A DNA stretch of 64,000 bases, taken from positions 1-64,000 of the forward strand of contig JBFXJP010000002.1 in NCBI GenBank assembly GCA_050174775.1. Direction: 5' to 3'. This document shows positions 16,568 to 25,426 of this stretch, piece after piece. The DNA comes from CAYPGJ01 sp050174775. Its GTDB lineage: Bacteria > Planctomycetota > Phycisphaerae > Phycisphaerales > UBA1924. Numbering within the stretch: the first letter of the stretch is position 1; every line of letters begins with the position of its first letter. The position numbers and the translations under genes were made by a program. Under the pieces are notes generated by a model, which was not told the origin of the DNA, searched no databases, and worked only from the letters and a program-made list of their open reading frames with translations.

Positions 16568-17623
16568 ATGGCGGAAGGCAACGGCACGACGAGGTGGACC
16601 ACCGGGGAGCTCGCCACGCGCCTGCGCGCGGAGCTTCGCGGGCCGGGCGATCTCGCGATCACGCGCCTCGACGCCATGGAGCGGGCCGACGCGGGCACCC
16701 TCACCTTCATCCGTGACGCCAAGTACGCGTTGCTCTGGAAGGAGAGCAAGGCGGGCGCGGCCGTGGTCTCCAAGGGCATCGAGGTCAGCGCGCCCCAGGG
16801 TCGCGCTCTGCTCGTGGTCGAGGACGCGGACCGCGCGCTCATCGAGATGCTCGAGGCGCTCACGCCCCCGACCGTTCTCCCGGGCGCGGGCGTCGACACG
16901 CAGGCCAGCGTCGATCCCTCGGCCAAGGTCGATCCCTCCGCGCGTCTCGGCGCGTTTGTTCGTGTCGGCCCCGACGCGACCGTCGGCGCGCGCACGACGC
17001 TCCATGCGGGCGTCACGCTCGGTGCGGGCGTCCGGGTGGGCGCCGATTGCGAGCTCCGCGCGGGCGTCGTCATCGAGGACCGCTGCACGCTCGGCGATCG
17101 TGTCCGCGTCCATGCCAATGCCGTGATCGGCGCCGACGGCTTCGGGTACCGCGCGAGCGCGGACGGCAAGTCCCTGGTGAAGATCCCCCATGCCGGGCAC
17201 GTCGAGATCGGTGACGACGTCGAGATCGGCGCCAACGCGAACATCGACCGGGGCAAGTTCGGGCCGACGATCATCGGGTCGGGGGCGAAGATCGATAATC
17301 TCGTCCAGATCGGGCACAACTGCCGCGTCGGGAGGTGCGTGATCATCTGCGGCGCCTGCGGGGTGTCGGGGAGCGTGACCATCGGGGACGGCGCCGTGCT
17401 CGCGGGGGGCGTGGGCGTCGCCGATAACGTGACGATCGGGGCGGGCGCGAAAGTCGGGGCACGTTCGGGGGTGATGCACGACATCCCGCCCGGGGAGGAG
17501 TGGGTGGGGTATCCGGCTCAGCCGGTGCGGACTACCATGCGGATCATTGCTGCCCAGAGGCAGCTGCCGGACCTGGTCCAGCAGGTCCGTCGTTTCATGC
17601 GCAAGTCCGGCCTCGACTCCTGA
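16568..17623 (+). CDS. lpxD: UDP-3-O-acyl-glucosamine N-acyltransferase LpxD
   Basis: LpxD adds the second acyl chain in lipid A synthesis, using acyl-ACP as donor. The N-terminal domain binds uridine (WTTGELATRLRAELRG to LTFIRDAKYALL). The rest is a left-handed beta helix built of hexapeptide repeats (VGPDATVGARTTLHAGVTLG and so on). The catalytic and core region IGADGFGYR and IGHNCRVGR is intact, with the C-terminal helix MRIIAAQRQLPDLVQQVRRF. I chose the ATG at 16568, which has GGAGG 11 nt upstream; the ATG at 16541 would add nine residues. It lies between ompH and lpxC-fabZ on one transcript, with a 4-nt gap to the latter. Confidence 0.94.
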   Translation: MAEGNGTTRWTTGELATRLRAELRGPGDLAITRLDAMERADAGTLTFIRDAKYALLWKESKAGAAVVSKGIEVSAPQGRALLVVEDADRALIEMLEALTPPTVLPGAGVDTQASVDPSAKVDPSARLGAFVRVGPDATVGARTTLHAGVTLGAGVRVGADCELRAGVVIEDRCTLGDRVRVHANAVIGADGFGYRASADGKSLVKIPHAGHVEIGDDVEIGANANIDRGKFGPTIIGSGAKIDNLVQIGHNCRVGRCVIICGACGVSGSVTIGDGAVLAGGVGVADNVTIGAGAKVGARSGVMHDIPPGEEWVGYPAQPVRTTMRIIAAQRQLPDLVQQVRRFMRKSGLDS

Positions 17624-17627
17624 GCAC

Positions 17628-19067
17628 ATGCCTCTCGACACCATCGAACAGCCCCAACGAACCGTGGCAGCGCCGGTGGTGGTGAAGGGTGTCGGTCTGT
17701 TCACAGGGCAGCGCTCCACGGCCACGATCCGGGAAGCCCCGGCCGACTCCGGCGTCGTCTTCCGGCGGATCGACCTGCCTGGCGCTCCGACCATCCCAGC
17801 CAAGGTGGAGAACGTGGTCGATCGTCTCCGGCGCACCGCGCTCCGCGCGCCCACCCCTCCCCAGGAGGACGGTGAGAGCCGGCCGGAGGCCGTGGTCGAG
17901 ACGGTCGAGCACTGCCTGAGCGCGCTGGCTGGTCTGGGCATCGACAACGCGATCATCGACATCGACGCCGAGGAGCTGCCCATCGGGGACGGCTCGTCCC
18001 TGTTCTACGTGGAGGCGCTCGAGCGTGCGGGCCTCAGCGAGCTCGATGCGCCGCGCCGCCCGCTGGTCGTCACCGAGCCCGTGACGGTGCGTTCCCCCTC
18101 CGGGATGCCCGACGGCGGCGAGGCCGTGATCATCGCGGCGCCCAACGAGAGCCCGTCCCTGGAGCTGGTCTACGACCTTGATTACGGTGGCGCATCGCCG
18201 CTGAAGCGTCAGGTCGCGGCGTTCTCGCTGTGGCACGAGGGCCCGTCGCGCACGAACGGTTCGGGGATCGAGCGCGGCGCCGAGCGGTACGCGCGCGAGA
18301 TCGCGCCGGCGCGTTCCTTCGCGCTGCTCGCCGAGGCCGAGGCGATGCGCGCCAAGGGCCTCTTCTCGCACGTGTCGCCCAAGGACATGCTCGTGATCGG
18401 GGACAAGGGCCCGGTCGACAACACGTACCGCTTCGATGACGAGCCGGTGCGCCACAAGCTGCTGGACCTTTTGGGCGATCTCGCGCTGGTCGGTCGTCCC
18501 ATCCAGGGGCGTGTCATGGCGAGCCGGTCGGGCCACGCGCTCAACCAGCGTCTGGCGCGAGCCCTTGTCGAGCAGGCGCGCCGGCGCGAGCGCATGGCCA
18601 AGCGCCCCAAGGGCGACGGCCGGCCCGCGATGGACATCAAGGAGGTGCTGCGGCTCCTCCCGCACCGCTACCCGATGGTGCTCGTGGATCGTGTGCTCGA
18701 GATGGAGGCCGATCAGCGGGCCGTGGGCATCAAGAACGTCACCATCAACGAGCCCTTCTTCGAGGGCCACTACCCCACGTCCCCGATCATGCCGGGCGTG
18801 CTGATCGTCGAGGCCATGAGCCAGCTCGCGGGCCTGATGCTCAGCCAGCGGCTCGATCGGCGCGGCAAGATCGCGGTGCTGCTGTCGATGGATCGGGTGA
18901 AGCTCCGCAAGGCCGTGCAGCCCGGCGACCAGCTCGTCATGGAGACCGAGGCCGTGAAGTCCTCCGACCGTTTCGGCGATGTGCAGTGCAAGGCGCGTGT
19001 GGACGGCACGCTCGTCGCCGAGGCGCGCGTGAAGTTCATGATGGTCGACGCGGAGGCGGAAGCATGA
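17628..19067 (+). CDS. lpxC: Bifunctional UDP-3-O-acyl-GlcNAc deacetylase / 3-hydroxyacyl-ACP dehydratase (LpxC-FabZ fusion)
   Basis: One 479-residue chain joins two enzymes. Residues 1-325 are LpxC, the zinc deacetylase and first committed step of lipid A synthesis. Its ligands and active-site motifs are present: VEHCLSAL, LPIGDGSSLFY, RHKLLDLLGD (His and Asp four apart) and SGHALNQ. Residues 335-479 are FabZ, with LLPHRYPMVLVDRV and the catalytic FFEGHYPTSPIMPGVLIVEAMSQ region. FabZ competes for the same 3-hydroxyacyl-ACP pool that feeds LpxA and LpxD, so a fusion may balance lipid A against phospholipid synthesis. Fusions of this kind are known in several phyla, including Bacteroidetes. 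The next gene starts within the stop codon (ATGA). Confidence 0.96.
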   Translation: MPLDTIEQPQRTVAAPVVVKGVGLFTGQRSTATIREAPADSGVVFRRIDLPGAPTIPAKVENVVDRLRRTALRAPTPPQEDGESRPEAVVETVEHCLSALAGLGIDNAIIDIDAEELPIGDGSSLFYVEALERAGLSELDAPRRPLVVTEPVTVRSPSGMPDGGEAVIIAAPNESPSLELVYDLDYGGASPLKRQVAAFSLWHEGPSRTNGSGIERGAERYAREIAPARSFALLAEAEAMRAKGLFSHVSPKDMLVIGDKGPVDNTYRFDDEPVRHKLLDLLGDLALVGRPIQGRVMASRSGHALNQRLARALVEQARRRERMAKRPKGDGRPAMDIKEVLRLLPHRYPMVLVDRVLEMEADQRAVGIKNVTINEPFFEGHYPTSPIMPGVLIVEAMSQLAGLMLSQRLDRRGKIAVLLSMDRVKLRKAVQPGDQLVMETEAVKSSDRFGDVQCKARVDGTLVAEARVKFMMVDAEAEA

Positions 19068-19966
19068 GCCGCACCACGGCCTCCAAGCCGCGCGCCCTCG
19101 AGGTCGACGCCCAGAGCGCGCACACGCCCGCCATCGTCGATCCCACCGCGGTGATTCATCCCTCGGCCATCGTCGAGGACGGCGCGCGCATCGGGCCCTA
19201 CTGCGTGCTCGGCCCCAACGTCCGTGTCGGCAAGGGCACCGTCCTCCACTCCCACGTCGTCGTCCAGACCAACACGACGCTCGGCGAGCACAACGAAGTC
19301 TTCCCCTTTGCCGTGCTCGGCCCCGACCCGCAGGACCTCAAGTTCCGCGGTGAGGACGCGTGGCTCGAGATCGGCGACCGCAACGTCATCCGAGAGCACG
19401 CCACGCTGCACCGCGGCACGTCCGGCGGGGGCGGGTACACGCGCGTCGGCAGCGGCTGCCTGCTCATGGTCGGCGCGCACGTCGCGCACGACTGCGTCCT
19501 CGAGGACAACGTCATCCTTGCCAACGGCGTCATGCTGGGCGGCCACTGCATCGTGGGCTCCGGCGCCACGGTGGCCGGCGCCGCGGCCGTGCACCACTTC
19601 ACGACCATCGGCCCGCTCGCGTTCGTGGCGGGGCTCGCGCGCGTGGTGAAGGACGTGCCGCCGTATCTCGTGGTGGAGGGCAGCCCCGCGGAGCCGAGGA
19701 AGGTGAACACGGTGGCGCTGACGCGCCGCGGGTGGTCGGACGAGGAGGTCGAGTGCGTGAAGCGGGCCTTCCGCTGCCTGTTCCGCGCGAAGGGCGACCG
19801 CAAGGGGGGTGAGGATGAGACGGTTCGCCAGCGCCTCGCGCGCCTGCGGGAGGAGGAGGCGGGCAGCAAGGCGGTGATCACGCTCTGCGATTTCGTGGAG
19901 CGCATGGGCGACGGCGTGCACGGGCGGTGGCTCGAGACGCAGCGGATCAAGGGCGCGTCCGCCTGA
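19064..19966 (+). CDS. lpxA: UDP-N-acetylglucosamine acyltransferase LpxA
   Basis: LpxA transfers the first 3-hydroxyacyl chain to UDP-GlcNAc. The 300-residue protein is a left-handed beta helix (IHPSAIVEDGARIGPYCVLG and repeats) with the catalytic His in GAHVAHDC. A C-terminal helical domain binds ACP (GWSDEEVECVKRAFRCLFRA). An N-terminal extension of about 25 residues precedes the first coil. The gene starts inside the stop codon of lpxC-fabZ (ATGA), which implies translational coupling. LpxA, LpxC, LpxD and FabZ therefore lie together in one cluster. Confidence 0.95.
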   Translation: MSRTTASKPRALEVDAQSAHTPAIVDPTAVIHPSAIVEDGARIGPYCVLGPNVRVGKGTVLHSHVVVQTNTTLGEHNEVFPFAVLGPDPQDLKFRGEDAWLEIGDRNVIREHATLHRGTSGGGGYTRVGSGCLLMVGAHVAHDCVLEDNVILANGVMLGGHCIVGSGATVAGAAAVHHFTTIGPLAFVAGLARVVKDVPPYLVVEGSPAEPRKVNTVALTRRGWSDEEVECVKRAFRCLFRAKGDRKGGEDETVRQRLARLREEEAGSKAVITLCDFVERMGDGVHGRWLETQRIKGASA

Positions 19967-20002
19967 CGATCGATGCCCCCCGGGCGCTGCCCCGGGAACG
20001 CC

Positions 20003-20008
20003 TATCAT
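20003..20008 (+). promoter_or_regulatory. Possible -10 box for the ABC-F gene
   Basis: TATCAT lies 10 nt before the ATG at 20019, with no Shine-Dalgarno site between. It follows a GC-rich imperfect palindrome (CCCGGG repeated) after lpxA that may act as a weak terminator. Confidence 0.35.
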
Positions 20009-20018
20009 CGCGGCCCCC

Positions 20019-22082
20019 ATGCCCCTCCTAGCCGCGGTCAACGTGCAGAAGATCTACGGCGTCGACGTGATCCTCGATCGCGTCTCGCTGTCCCTCGAAG
20101 CGGGCGAACGCATCGGCCTCGTCGGGCGCAACGGGGAGGGCAAGAGCACGCTCCTCAAGATCATCTCCGGCGACCTCGCGCCCGACTCGGGCGAGGTGAA
20201 CCTCGCGCGCGGGCGGCGCGTCGGCCGGCTCGAGCAGGACCCCACGTTCGATCCGACGGAAACACTCCGCGACTCTGCCGAGGGCGCTTTCGCGGAACTC
20301 CACGACCTCCACGCCCAGCAGCACAAGCTCTTCGACGAGATGGCCGCGGCCGGCGACGACGCCGCGCGCCTCGAGAAGCTCATGGCCAGGCAGAGCGTGA
20401 TCGAGCGCCGGATCGAGGCCCTGGGCGGGTACGCGATCGACCACACGATCGACGCCACGCTGCACGGCGTCGGGCTCACCGATGCCGAGTTCGGCGTGAA
20501 GGTCGGCTCGCTCTCGGGCGGACAACGGGGGCGTCTCGCGCTCGCGCGCCTGCTCCTCGAGAACCCCGACGTGCTGCTGCTCGACGAGCCGACGAACCAC
20601 CTGGACATCCAGGGGCGCGAGTGGCTGGAGTCGTGGCTGCTCGAGGAGTTCCGGGGCGCCGCGGTGATCGTCTCGCACGACCGGCGCCTGCTGCAGCGTG
20701 TGGTGACGCGGATCGTCGAGGTCGAGCGCGGGCGGCTGATCGATTACCCGGGCGGGTACGACGCGTTCCGGGAGATCCGCGCGCAGCGCCGCCTCACCCA
20801 GCTCCGCGCGTACGAGAAGCAGCAGACCAAGTTCAAGCAGGAGCAGGCGTTCATCGATCGGTACCGCGCCGGCCAGCGCGCCAAGCAGGCCAAGGGGCGC
20901 GAGTCCCGCCTCGACCGCGAACGCGCCGACGCGACGCTCGAACGCCCCATGGAGGTCAGCGCGATGCGCCTCGCGCTCCCCGAAGCGCCCCGCTCCGGCG
21001 ACATGGTCGCCGCGGTGCGCGGCCTCACCAAGACCTACGCCAACGAGAACGGCGGCACACGCGTCCTCTTCAAGGAGTTCGATCTCACCATCACGCGCGG
21101 CGAGCGGTGGGGGGTCATCGGCCCCAACGGCGCCGGCAAAACCACCCTCGTCCGTACCATGCTCGGGGAGATCACACCCGACGCGGGCTCCGCGCGCCTC
21201 GGCTCCAACGTCCTCCCGGGCTACTACCGGCAGACCCACGAAGGCCTCAACCCCGAGACGCCGATCTACCGCTACCTCCAGAAACGCGTCGCCGACGAGA
21301 ACCCCGGCGCCCAGTGGTCCGAGCAGAAGGCGCGCGACCTTGCGGGCGCATTCCTCTTCTCCGGAGATGAGCAGGAAAAGCAGCTCGGCGTGCTGAGCGG
21401 CGGCGAGCGCAGTCGCGTCGTGCTCGCGGGGCTGCTCGCCAGCGCGAAGAACCTCCTCATCCTCGACGAGCCGACGAACCACCTCGACATCCCCTCCGCG
21501 GAGCGGCTCGAGGAGGCCCTGGGCGCGCCCCCGTCCCGCATCCGCGAACGCGCGGCCGTGGAGGGCGGAGAGGAACTCCAGGAGGGCGCCTTCGACGGCA
21601 CGCTCATCCTCATCAGCCACGATCGCGCGCTGATCGACGCGCTCTGCGACCGGCTCATCGTCCTCGACGGTGAGGGCAACGCCGCGCTCTTCATGGGCAA
21701 CTACAGCGAGTGGGACGCGGCCCGCACCACGCGCGAGAAGGCCGCGCGCGAAGCCGAGCTCGCCGAACGCGACGCCCGCGAGAAGGCCGAGAAGCAGCGC
21801 CGCGCCGCAGAAGAGGCCAAGCGCGCCGCCTCGGCGCCCAAGCAGCCCGGCTCCGGAGGACGCGGCGCCCGCTCGTCCCTCGAACGCATGACCACCGAGC
21901 AGATCGAGGCCAAGATCGAGACCCTCGAGTCCAAGGTCCGAGAGATCGACGCCAAACTCGCCGACCCCGACGTCTGGCGCGACTCGGCCAAATCCGCGAA
22001 GCTCGGCGATGAGCGCACGAAGGTCCTGGCCGAGCTCGAGCCACTCGAGTTCGAATGGTCCCGGCGCGCCGAACAATCCTGA
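20019..22082 (+). CDS. ABC-F family ATPase (Uup-like)
   Basis: A 687-residue soluble protein with two ABC ATPase domains and no membrane helices. Domain 1 has GRNGEGKST (36-44), LSGGQRGRLALAR and LLLDEPTNHLD. Domain 2 has GPNGAGKTT, LSGGERSR and LLILDEPTNHLD. The inter-domain linker is highly charged (KQQTKFKQEQAFIDRY). The C-terminus carries a coiled coil (MTTEQIEAKIETLESKVREI), as in Uup. ABC-F proteins act on ribosomes, and Uup-like members may also bind DNA. A Lys/Ala-rich stretch precedes the coiled coil. It is not an exporter despite the ABC motifs. A partner or antibiotic-resistance role is not indicated by the neighbours. Confidence 0.93.
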   Translation: MPLLAAVNVQKIYGVDVILDRVSLSLEAGERIGLVGRNGEGKSTLLKIISGDLAPDSGEVNLARGRRVGRLEQDPTFDPTETLRDSAEGAFAELHDLHAQQHKLFDEMAAAGDDAARLEKLMARQSVIERRIEALGGYAIDHTIDATLHGVGLTDAEFGVKVGSLSGGQRGRLALARLLLENPDVLLLDEPTNHLDIQGREWLESWLLEEFRGAAVIVSHDRRLLQRVVTRIVEVERGRLIDYPGGYDAFREIRAQRRLTQLRAYEKQQTKFKQEQAFIDRYRAGQRAKQAKGRESRLDRERADATLERPMEVSAMRLALPEAPRSGDMVAAVRGLTKTYANENGGTRVLFKEFDLTITRGERWGVIGPNGAGKTTLVRTMLGEITPDAGSARLGSNVLPGYYRQTHEGLNPETPIYRYLQKRVADENPGAQWSEQKARDLAGAFLFSGDEQEKQLGVLSGGERSRVVLAGLLASAKNLLILDEPTNHLDIPSAERLEEALGAPPSRIRERAAVEGGEELQEGAFDGTLILISHDRALIDALCDRLIVLDGEGNAALFMGNYSEWDAARTTREKAAREAELAERDAREKAEKQRRAAEEAKRAASAPKQPGSGGRGARSSLERMTTEQIEAKIETLESKVREIDAKLADPDVWRDSAKSAKLGDERTKVLAELEPLEFEWSRRAEQS

Positions 22083-22173
22083 ACTCGCGCAGCTCGACAC
22101 GCGTCTGAACTCTCATGACGGCGCCCTCCCATGGCCGACCTTCTCCATGGGCGGGGCACATCGAGCAGGGCGC

Positions 22174-23241
22174 ATGAGGACATCCCCCAACAAGCCGACT
22201 CGCCTGCATCGCCGCGCCTGGACCGGCTGGCTCGCGCTCTCCCTCAGCGCTCTCGCCTTCCTCCTCTGGGCCACGTTCCCCACCACCGACACTCCCTCCC
22301 GCCTTCCACGCGCCTCGGCCTCCGCCCCCCTCACTCCCGCCCGCCAGACCTGGTCGCGCGAGCAATGGGACGCCTGGGCCCGCGAGCACGTCGACCCCGC
22401 CCTCGACGAAGCCGACGCCGCCGACGCCGAGGCCGTCGAACGCGCACTCTCCGTCATCCACACCGCCTTCGACACCTACCGCGACGGCGTCCCCGCCTTC
22501 TGCGACGACCTCTCCTCCTGGGGCACGCGCGCCGGCGTCGTCAAACGAACCGTCCGCGGCTGGTTCGCCGGGGGCGGCAAGGCCTCCGTCGAGTCTTACG
22601 CCCGCGACAAGTTCGAGCACCACGTCCTCCCCCAGAACGCCCTCAACTCAGCCATCACCCGCGCCCGCGAAACCCTCTCCATCGACCTCGAGGCCAACCG
22701 CAACATCCTCCGCGCACGCCTCGATGCAGCCCTTGCCCGCACCCTCGACCCCCACGATCCCGCCCTCCATAACCTCACCCATATCCGCGCCCGCTTCGAC
22801 GATGCCCTGGCCACCGCTCTGGGCCGGCGCGCCGCCTCCTCCGTCGGCTCCGGCGTCATCGCCTTCGTCGCAGGAACCGCAGGCTCCATCCTGGCCGAGC
22901 AGGCCGTCGCGCAGATCATCGCGCGCGTGGGCGTCAGCGCGGCCGCCGGGGCAGCCGGAGCAGGGGGGGCCGCAGGCGCCGCGGGAGGCCCCGTGGGCGT
23001 TGCGGTGGGCCTGGGCGTCGGCCTCGTGGTCGGCGCCGGCATCGACTGGTGGATGACCGAGGAGTTCAAGGAAAAGGTCAGCGCCGAAACCCTCGCCTAT
23101 CTCAACGGTCTCGAAGCCCGAGTGGTCGATGGTATGGACGGCGCGCCCGGCGTCCGCGAGGCCTTCGTCACCAGCGTGAACGAAGCCCGCAAGGCCCGAC
23201 GCGACGCACTCGCAAACGCGGTCGAGGAGGCAGCGCGATGA
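22174..23241 (+). CDS. Unrecognised membrane protein with glycine-zipper-like hydrophobic segment
   Basis: A 355-residue protein of unknown family. One membrane helix or uncleaved signal lies near the N-terminus (GWLALSLSALAFLLWATF). A helical, charged domain follows, then a long Ala/Gly-rich hydrophobic region (about 210-300). That region is interrupted by AQIIARVGVS and ends with the Gly-spaced helix GVAVGLGVGLVVGAGIDWW, typical of helix packing in membranes. The C-terminus is helical and charged. The start at 22174 places the helix immediately after a basic stretch. The next gene overlaps by ATGA with its own Shine-Dalgarno site, so the two are coupled. Function cannot be inferred from the sequence. 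Confidence 0.75.
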   Translation: MRTSPNKPTRLHRRAWTGWLALSLSALAFLLWATFPTTDTPSRLPRASASAPLTPARQTWSREQWDAWAREHVDPALDEADAADAEAVERALSVIHTAFDTYRDGVPAFCDDLSSWGTRAGVVKRTVRGWFAGGGKASVESYARDKFEHHVLPQNALNSAITRARETLSIDLEANRNILRARLDAALARTLDPHDPALHNLTHIRARFDDALATALGRRAASSVGSGVIAFVAGTAGSILAEQAVAQIIARVGVSAAAGAAGAGGAAGAAGGPVGVAVGLGVGLVVGAGIDWWMTEEFKEKVSAETLAYLNGLEARVVDGMDGAPGVREAFVTSVNEARKARRDALANAVEEAAR

Positions 23242-24200
23242 AGTCCCATCGCCACGTGTTCACGCTCATCATCCTCTCTTCTCTCTCCCTCTCCCCACCC
23301 GCGCTCGCGCAGGCCGCCGCCGCCGCGGCCTCAGGCGCCAAGGCCGTCGCGCGACAGATCACCGACGTCCTCACCCGGCGCGCCGCGCGCGAAGGCACGG
23401 AAGCCCTCACCCGCGAGCTCGCCGAGCTCGGCGGTGAGACCGCCCTCCGCGAAACCGTCGAACGCATCGCGCGCGAGGGCGGCGAGGAAGCCCTCAAACG
23501 CGCCGCGTCCCTCGTCGAGCGTCACGGCTTCGACGCCGCACGCATGCTCCGCTCCGTCTCCCCCTCCCAGGCGCCCACCATCCTCCGCGCCGTCGACGAA
23601 CTCCCCGCCGAACTCGCTCCCGCGGCCCTCCGCGCCCTCGTGCGCCCCGCCGAAGGCCAGGCCCTCGCAGGCCTCACCATGCGATTCGGCCCCCAGGCGC
23701 TCGAAGCCGCGGCACGCCACCCGGGCGTCGGCGCATCCCTCCTGGGCCGGCTCGGCCCCGAGGGCATGGCCGTCGTCCGCTCCGCCTCCACCGATCATGC
23801 TGTCAGCGTCCTCCGTCACGCCGACGACATCGCGGCCCTCCCCAACGTCGAACGCGCAGGCGTCCTCCGACTCATCGCAGCGCAGCCCGCCAAGGCCGCG
23901 GCATTCCTCGACGCACACCCCAAGTTCTTCCTCATCGGCGGCGCCGGCGCCATCCTCGCCGCCAACGCCGACCGCATCTTCGACGGCTCCGCCGAGATCG
24001 TCATCGGCCCCGACGGCAAGCCCACGCTCGTCGAGCGCGCCGGCTTCCTCGAGCGCGCCGTCATCACCCCCGCGCTGCACTGGCTCCTCCCCGTGCTCGC
24101 CGCCATCCTCGCGCTCTGGGGCGCCGTGAAGATCTGGGGCGTCTGGCGCGAGGAACGCCGTGCCGTGCCGCCCTCCGCGCCTTCACAACCCAACGCCTGA
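23238..24200 (+). CDS. Unrecognised exported helical-repeat protein with C-terminal membrane helix
   Basis: A 320-residue protein with a signal peptide (VFTLIILSSLSLSPPALAQA). A long region of short amphipathic helices follows (about 25-235), with recurring Ala/Leu/Arg motifs such as ALTRELAELGG, ALKRAASLVERHG and GVLRLIAAQPAKAAAFL. One membrane helix lies near the C-terminus (ALHWLLPVLAAILALWGAVKIW), with a short basic tail. This suggests a periplasmic helical domain anchored from the C-terminus. GGAGG ends 7 nt before the ATG, which itself overlaps the stop of the preceding gene. The two products probably act together in the envelope. No family is recognised. Confidence 0.75.
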   Translation: MKSHRHVFTLIILSSLSLSPPALAQAAAAAASGAKAVARQITDVLTRRAAREGTEALTRELAELGGETALRETVERIAREGGEEALKRAASLVERHGFDAARMLRSVSPSQAPTILRAVDELPAELAPAALRALVRPAEGQALAGLTMRFGPQALEAAARHPGVGASLLGRLGPEGMAVVRSASTDHAVSVLRHADDIAALPNVERAGVLRLIAAQPAKAAAFLDAHPKFFLIGGAGAILAANADRIFDGSAEIVIGPDGKPTLVERAGFLERAVITPALHWLLPVLAAILALWGAVKIWGVWREERRAVPPSAPSQPNA

Positions 24201-24241
24201 TTCAACCGCTTCCCCCACCCTCGCGCAGCGCGCGCGAGCCC

Positions 24242-24730
24242 TCACACCCCGAAGAACCACCCCAGCAGCGCCAGCAGCAGACCCGTGCCCAGCGCAACCG
24301 CCACGGCCACGCGCTTCCGCGGCCGCTCCATCATCACCGGCCTCGGCAGCAGATCGATCCGCGGATCGTCCGCCGCGCTCTCCGCCGTCTCCCCGCGCCG
24401 CGCGCTCTCCTGCACGATCGCGATCACCAGGTGCGCATCGAAGTCGCGCACGCCCAGCATGTGCGCCAGACGCAGCACGCGCTTCCGACGCATCGGCGTC
24501 AGGATCGCCGATCTGCCCCCCTCCAGACACTCCGCAACCCGCGTCGCCAGCAACCGGCGCGCGTCATCCACGTCCACCGCGCTGGCCGACGTGTTCTCAT
24601 CCGCGATCGCCAGCCGAGCCTGCGCCTCGCGCTTCCACGCGTCCGGCCCGCTCGGCGCATCGTGCTCCACGCGCAGCGGGCGGCGCGTGAGCCGAAGCGA
24701 GGGGTGCGGGATGGCGGCGTCGCCGAACAT
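24242..24730 (-). CDS. Unrecognised tail-anchored protein
   Basis: A 162-residue protein with a soluble helical region and one C-terminal hydrophobic helix (VAVAVALGTGLLLALLGWFF), so it may be anchored by its tail. A conserved-looking segment reads RVLRLAHMLGVRDFDAHLVIAIVQE. No family is recognised. It converges with the exported helical-repeat gene, with 41 bp between stops. Confidence 0.65.
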   Translation of the reverse strand: MFGDAAIPHPSLRLTRRPLRVEHDAPSGPDAWKREAQARLAIADENTSASAVDVDDARRLLATRVAECLEGGRSAILTPMRRKRVLRLAHMLGVRDFDAHLVIAIVQESARRGETAESAADDPRIDLLPRPVMMERPRKRVAVAVALGTGLLLALLGWFFGV

Positions 24731-24892
24731 GGATCACTACTTGTACGCTCCCCGCCCCCTTCAGGTCTCCCTTGTCAGGTTGTTCACGCTTCATTCCCAA
24801 TTCATTCAGCACGCCTACGTCCGAGAACACCGCCCCGCATCACCTCTCATCACCGAGGGATCGCCCTCCGAACCGCGAGGGCTTTCTCCCAG

Positions 24893-24898
24893 TAGAGT
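24893..24898 (+). promoter_or_regulatory. Possible -10 box for the 172-residue protein gene
   Basis: TAGAGT lies 9 nt before the ATG at 24908 and no Shine-Dalgarno site is present. It stands in the 177-bp divergent spacer, in which nothing else is recognised. Confidence 0.3.
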
Positions 24899-24907
24899 GG
24901 CATAGGC

Positions 24908-25426
24908 ATGCCCCCCGAAGACACATCCTCCGGGACCGCGCCGCCCGATCCCGGGTCCTCCACCACGTCCCTCCACGCCAACTGCCCGCCCGCCGAAGTC
25001 GTCACACGACTCGATCAGGCCTCGCGCCGCGGAAAACTCCCCGGCTTTCGCGCAGGCCCGGGCTCACAATCCTTCAGCGTCCGCCTCATGGGCGAGCCCT
25101 TCGACCGCGAACTCCTCGGCCAGGCCGCCCCCGCGCCCCAAGGCGCCACCGTCTCCATCCGCGAACGCGTCCTCATCCTCTGGCCCGCTGTCGCCGCCAT
25201 CTTCTGCATCATCGCGATCTGGCCCGGCGTCTGGCTCACCGACTCCATGCTCGAAACCTACTGGCCCTGGCTCACGCGCCACGTCGAGACCTGGTGGTGG
25301 TACATCCCCCTCACCGCCATCCCCCTCCCCTTCGCGCTCCGAACCATGTGGCGCAAGAGCGCCGCTTCCGCGGCCGAGCAGCGCGACAAAGCCATGCGCG
25401 CCATCCGCGATGCGCTCAGCGCCTGA
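24908..25426 (+). CDS. Unrecognised two-helix membrane protein
   Basis: A 172-residue protein. The N-terminal half is soluble and mixed alpha/beta (EVVTRLDQASRRGKLPGF, FSVRLMGEPFDRELLG). It is followed by two membrane helices (ILWPAVAAIFCIIAIWPGVWL and TWWWYIPLTAIPLPFALRTMW) and a helical tail. The family is not recognised. It converges with the M16 peptidase gene without any gap between the two stop codons. Confidence 0.7.
   Translation: MPPEDTSSGTAPPDPGSSTTSLHANCPPAEVVTRLDQASRRGKLPGFRAGPGSQSFSVRLMGEPFDRELLGQAAPAPQGATVSIRERVLILWPAVAAIFCIIAIWPGVWLTDSMLETYWPWLTRHVETWWWYIPLTAIPLPFALRTMWRKSAASAAEQRDKAMRAIRDALSA

Noticed and set aside
15932..17623. LpxD fused to a 200-residue N-terminal part
   Set aside because: The extra part is the wrong frame of ompH, with Arg/Gly-rich composition.
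20019..22082. ABC-F protein read as an antibiotic exporter
   Set aside because: It has no membrane helices and no permease nearby; the double-ATPase with linker and C-terminal coiled coil is the ABC-F/Uup layout.
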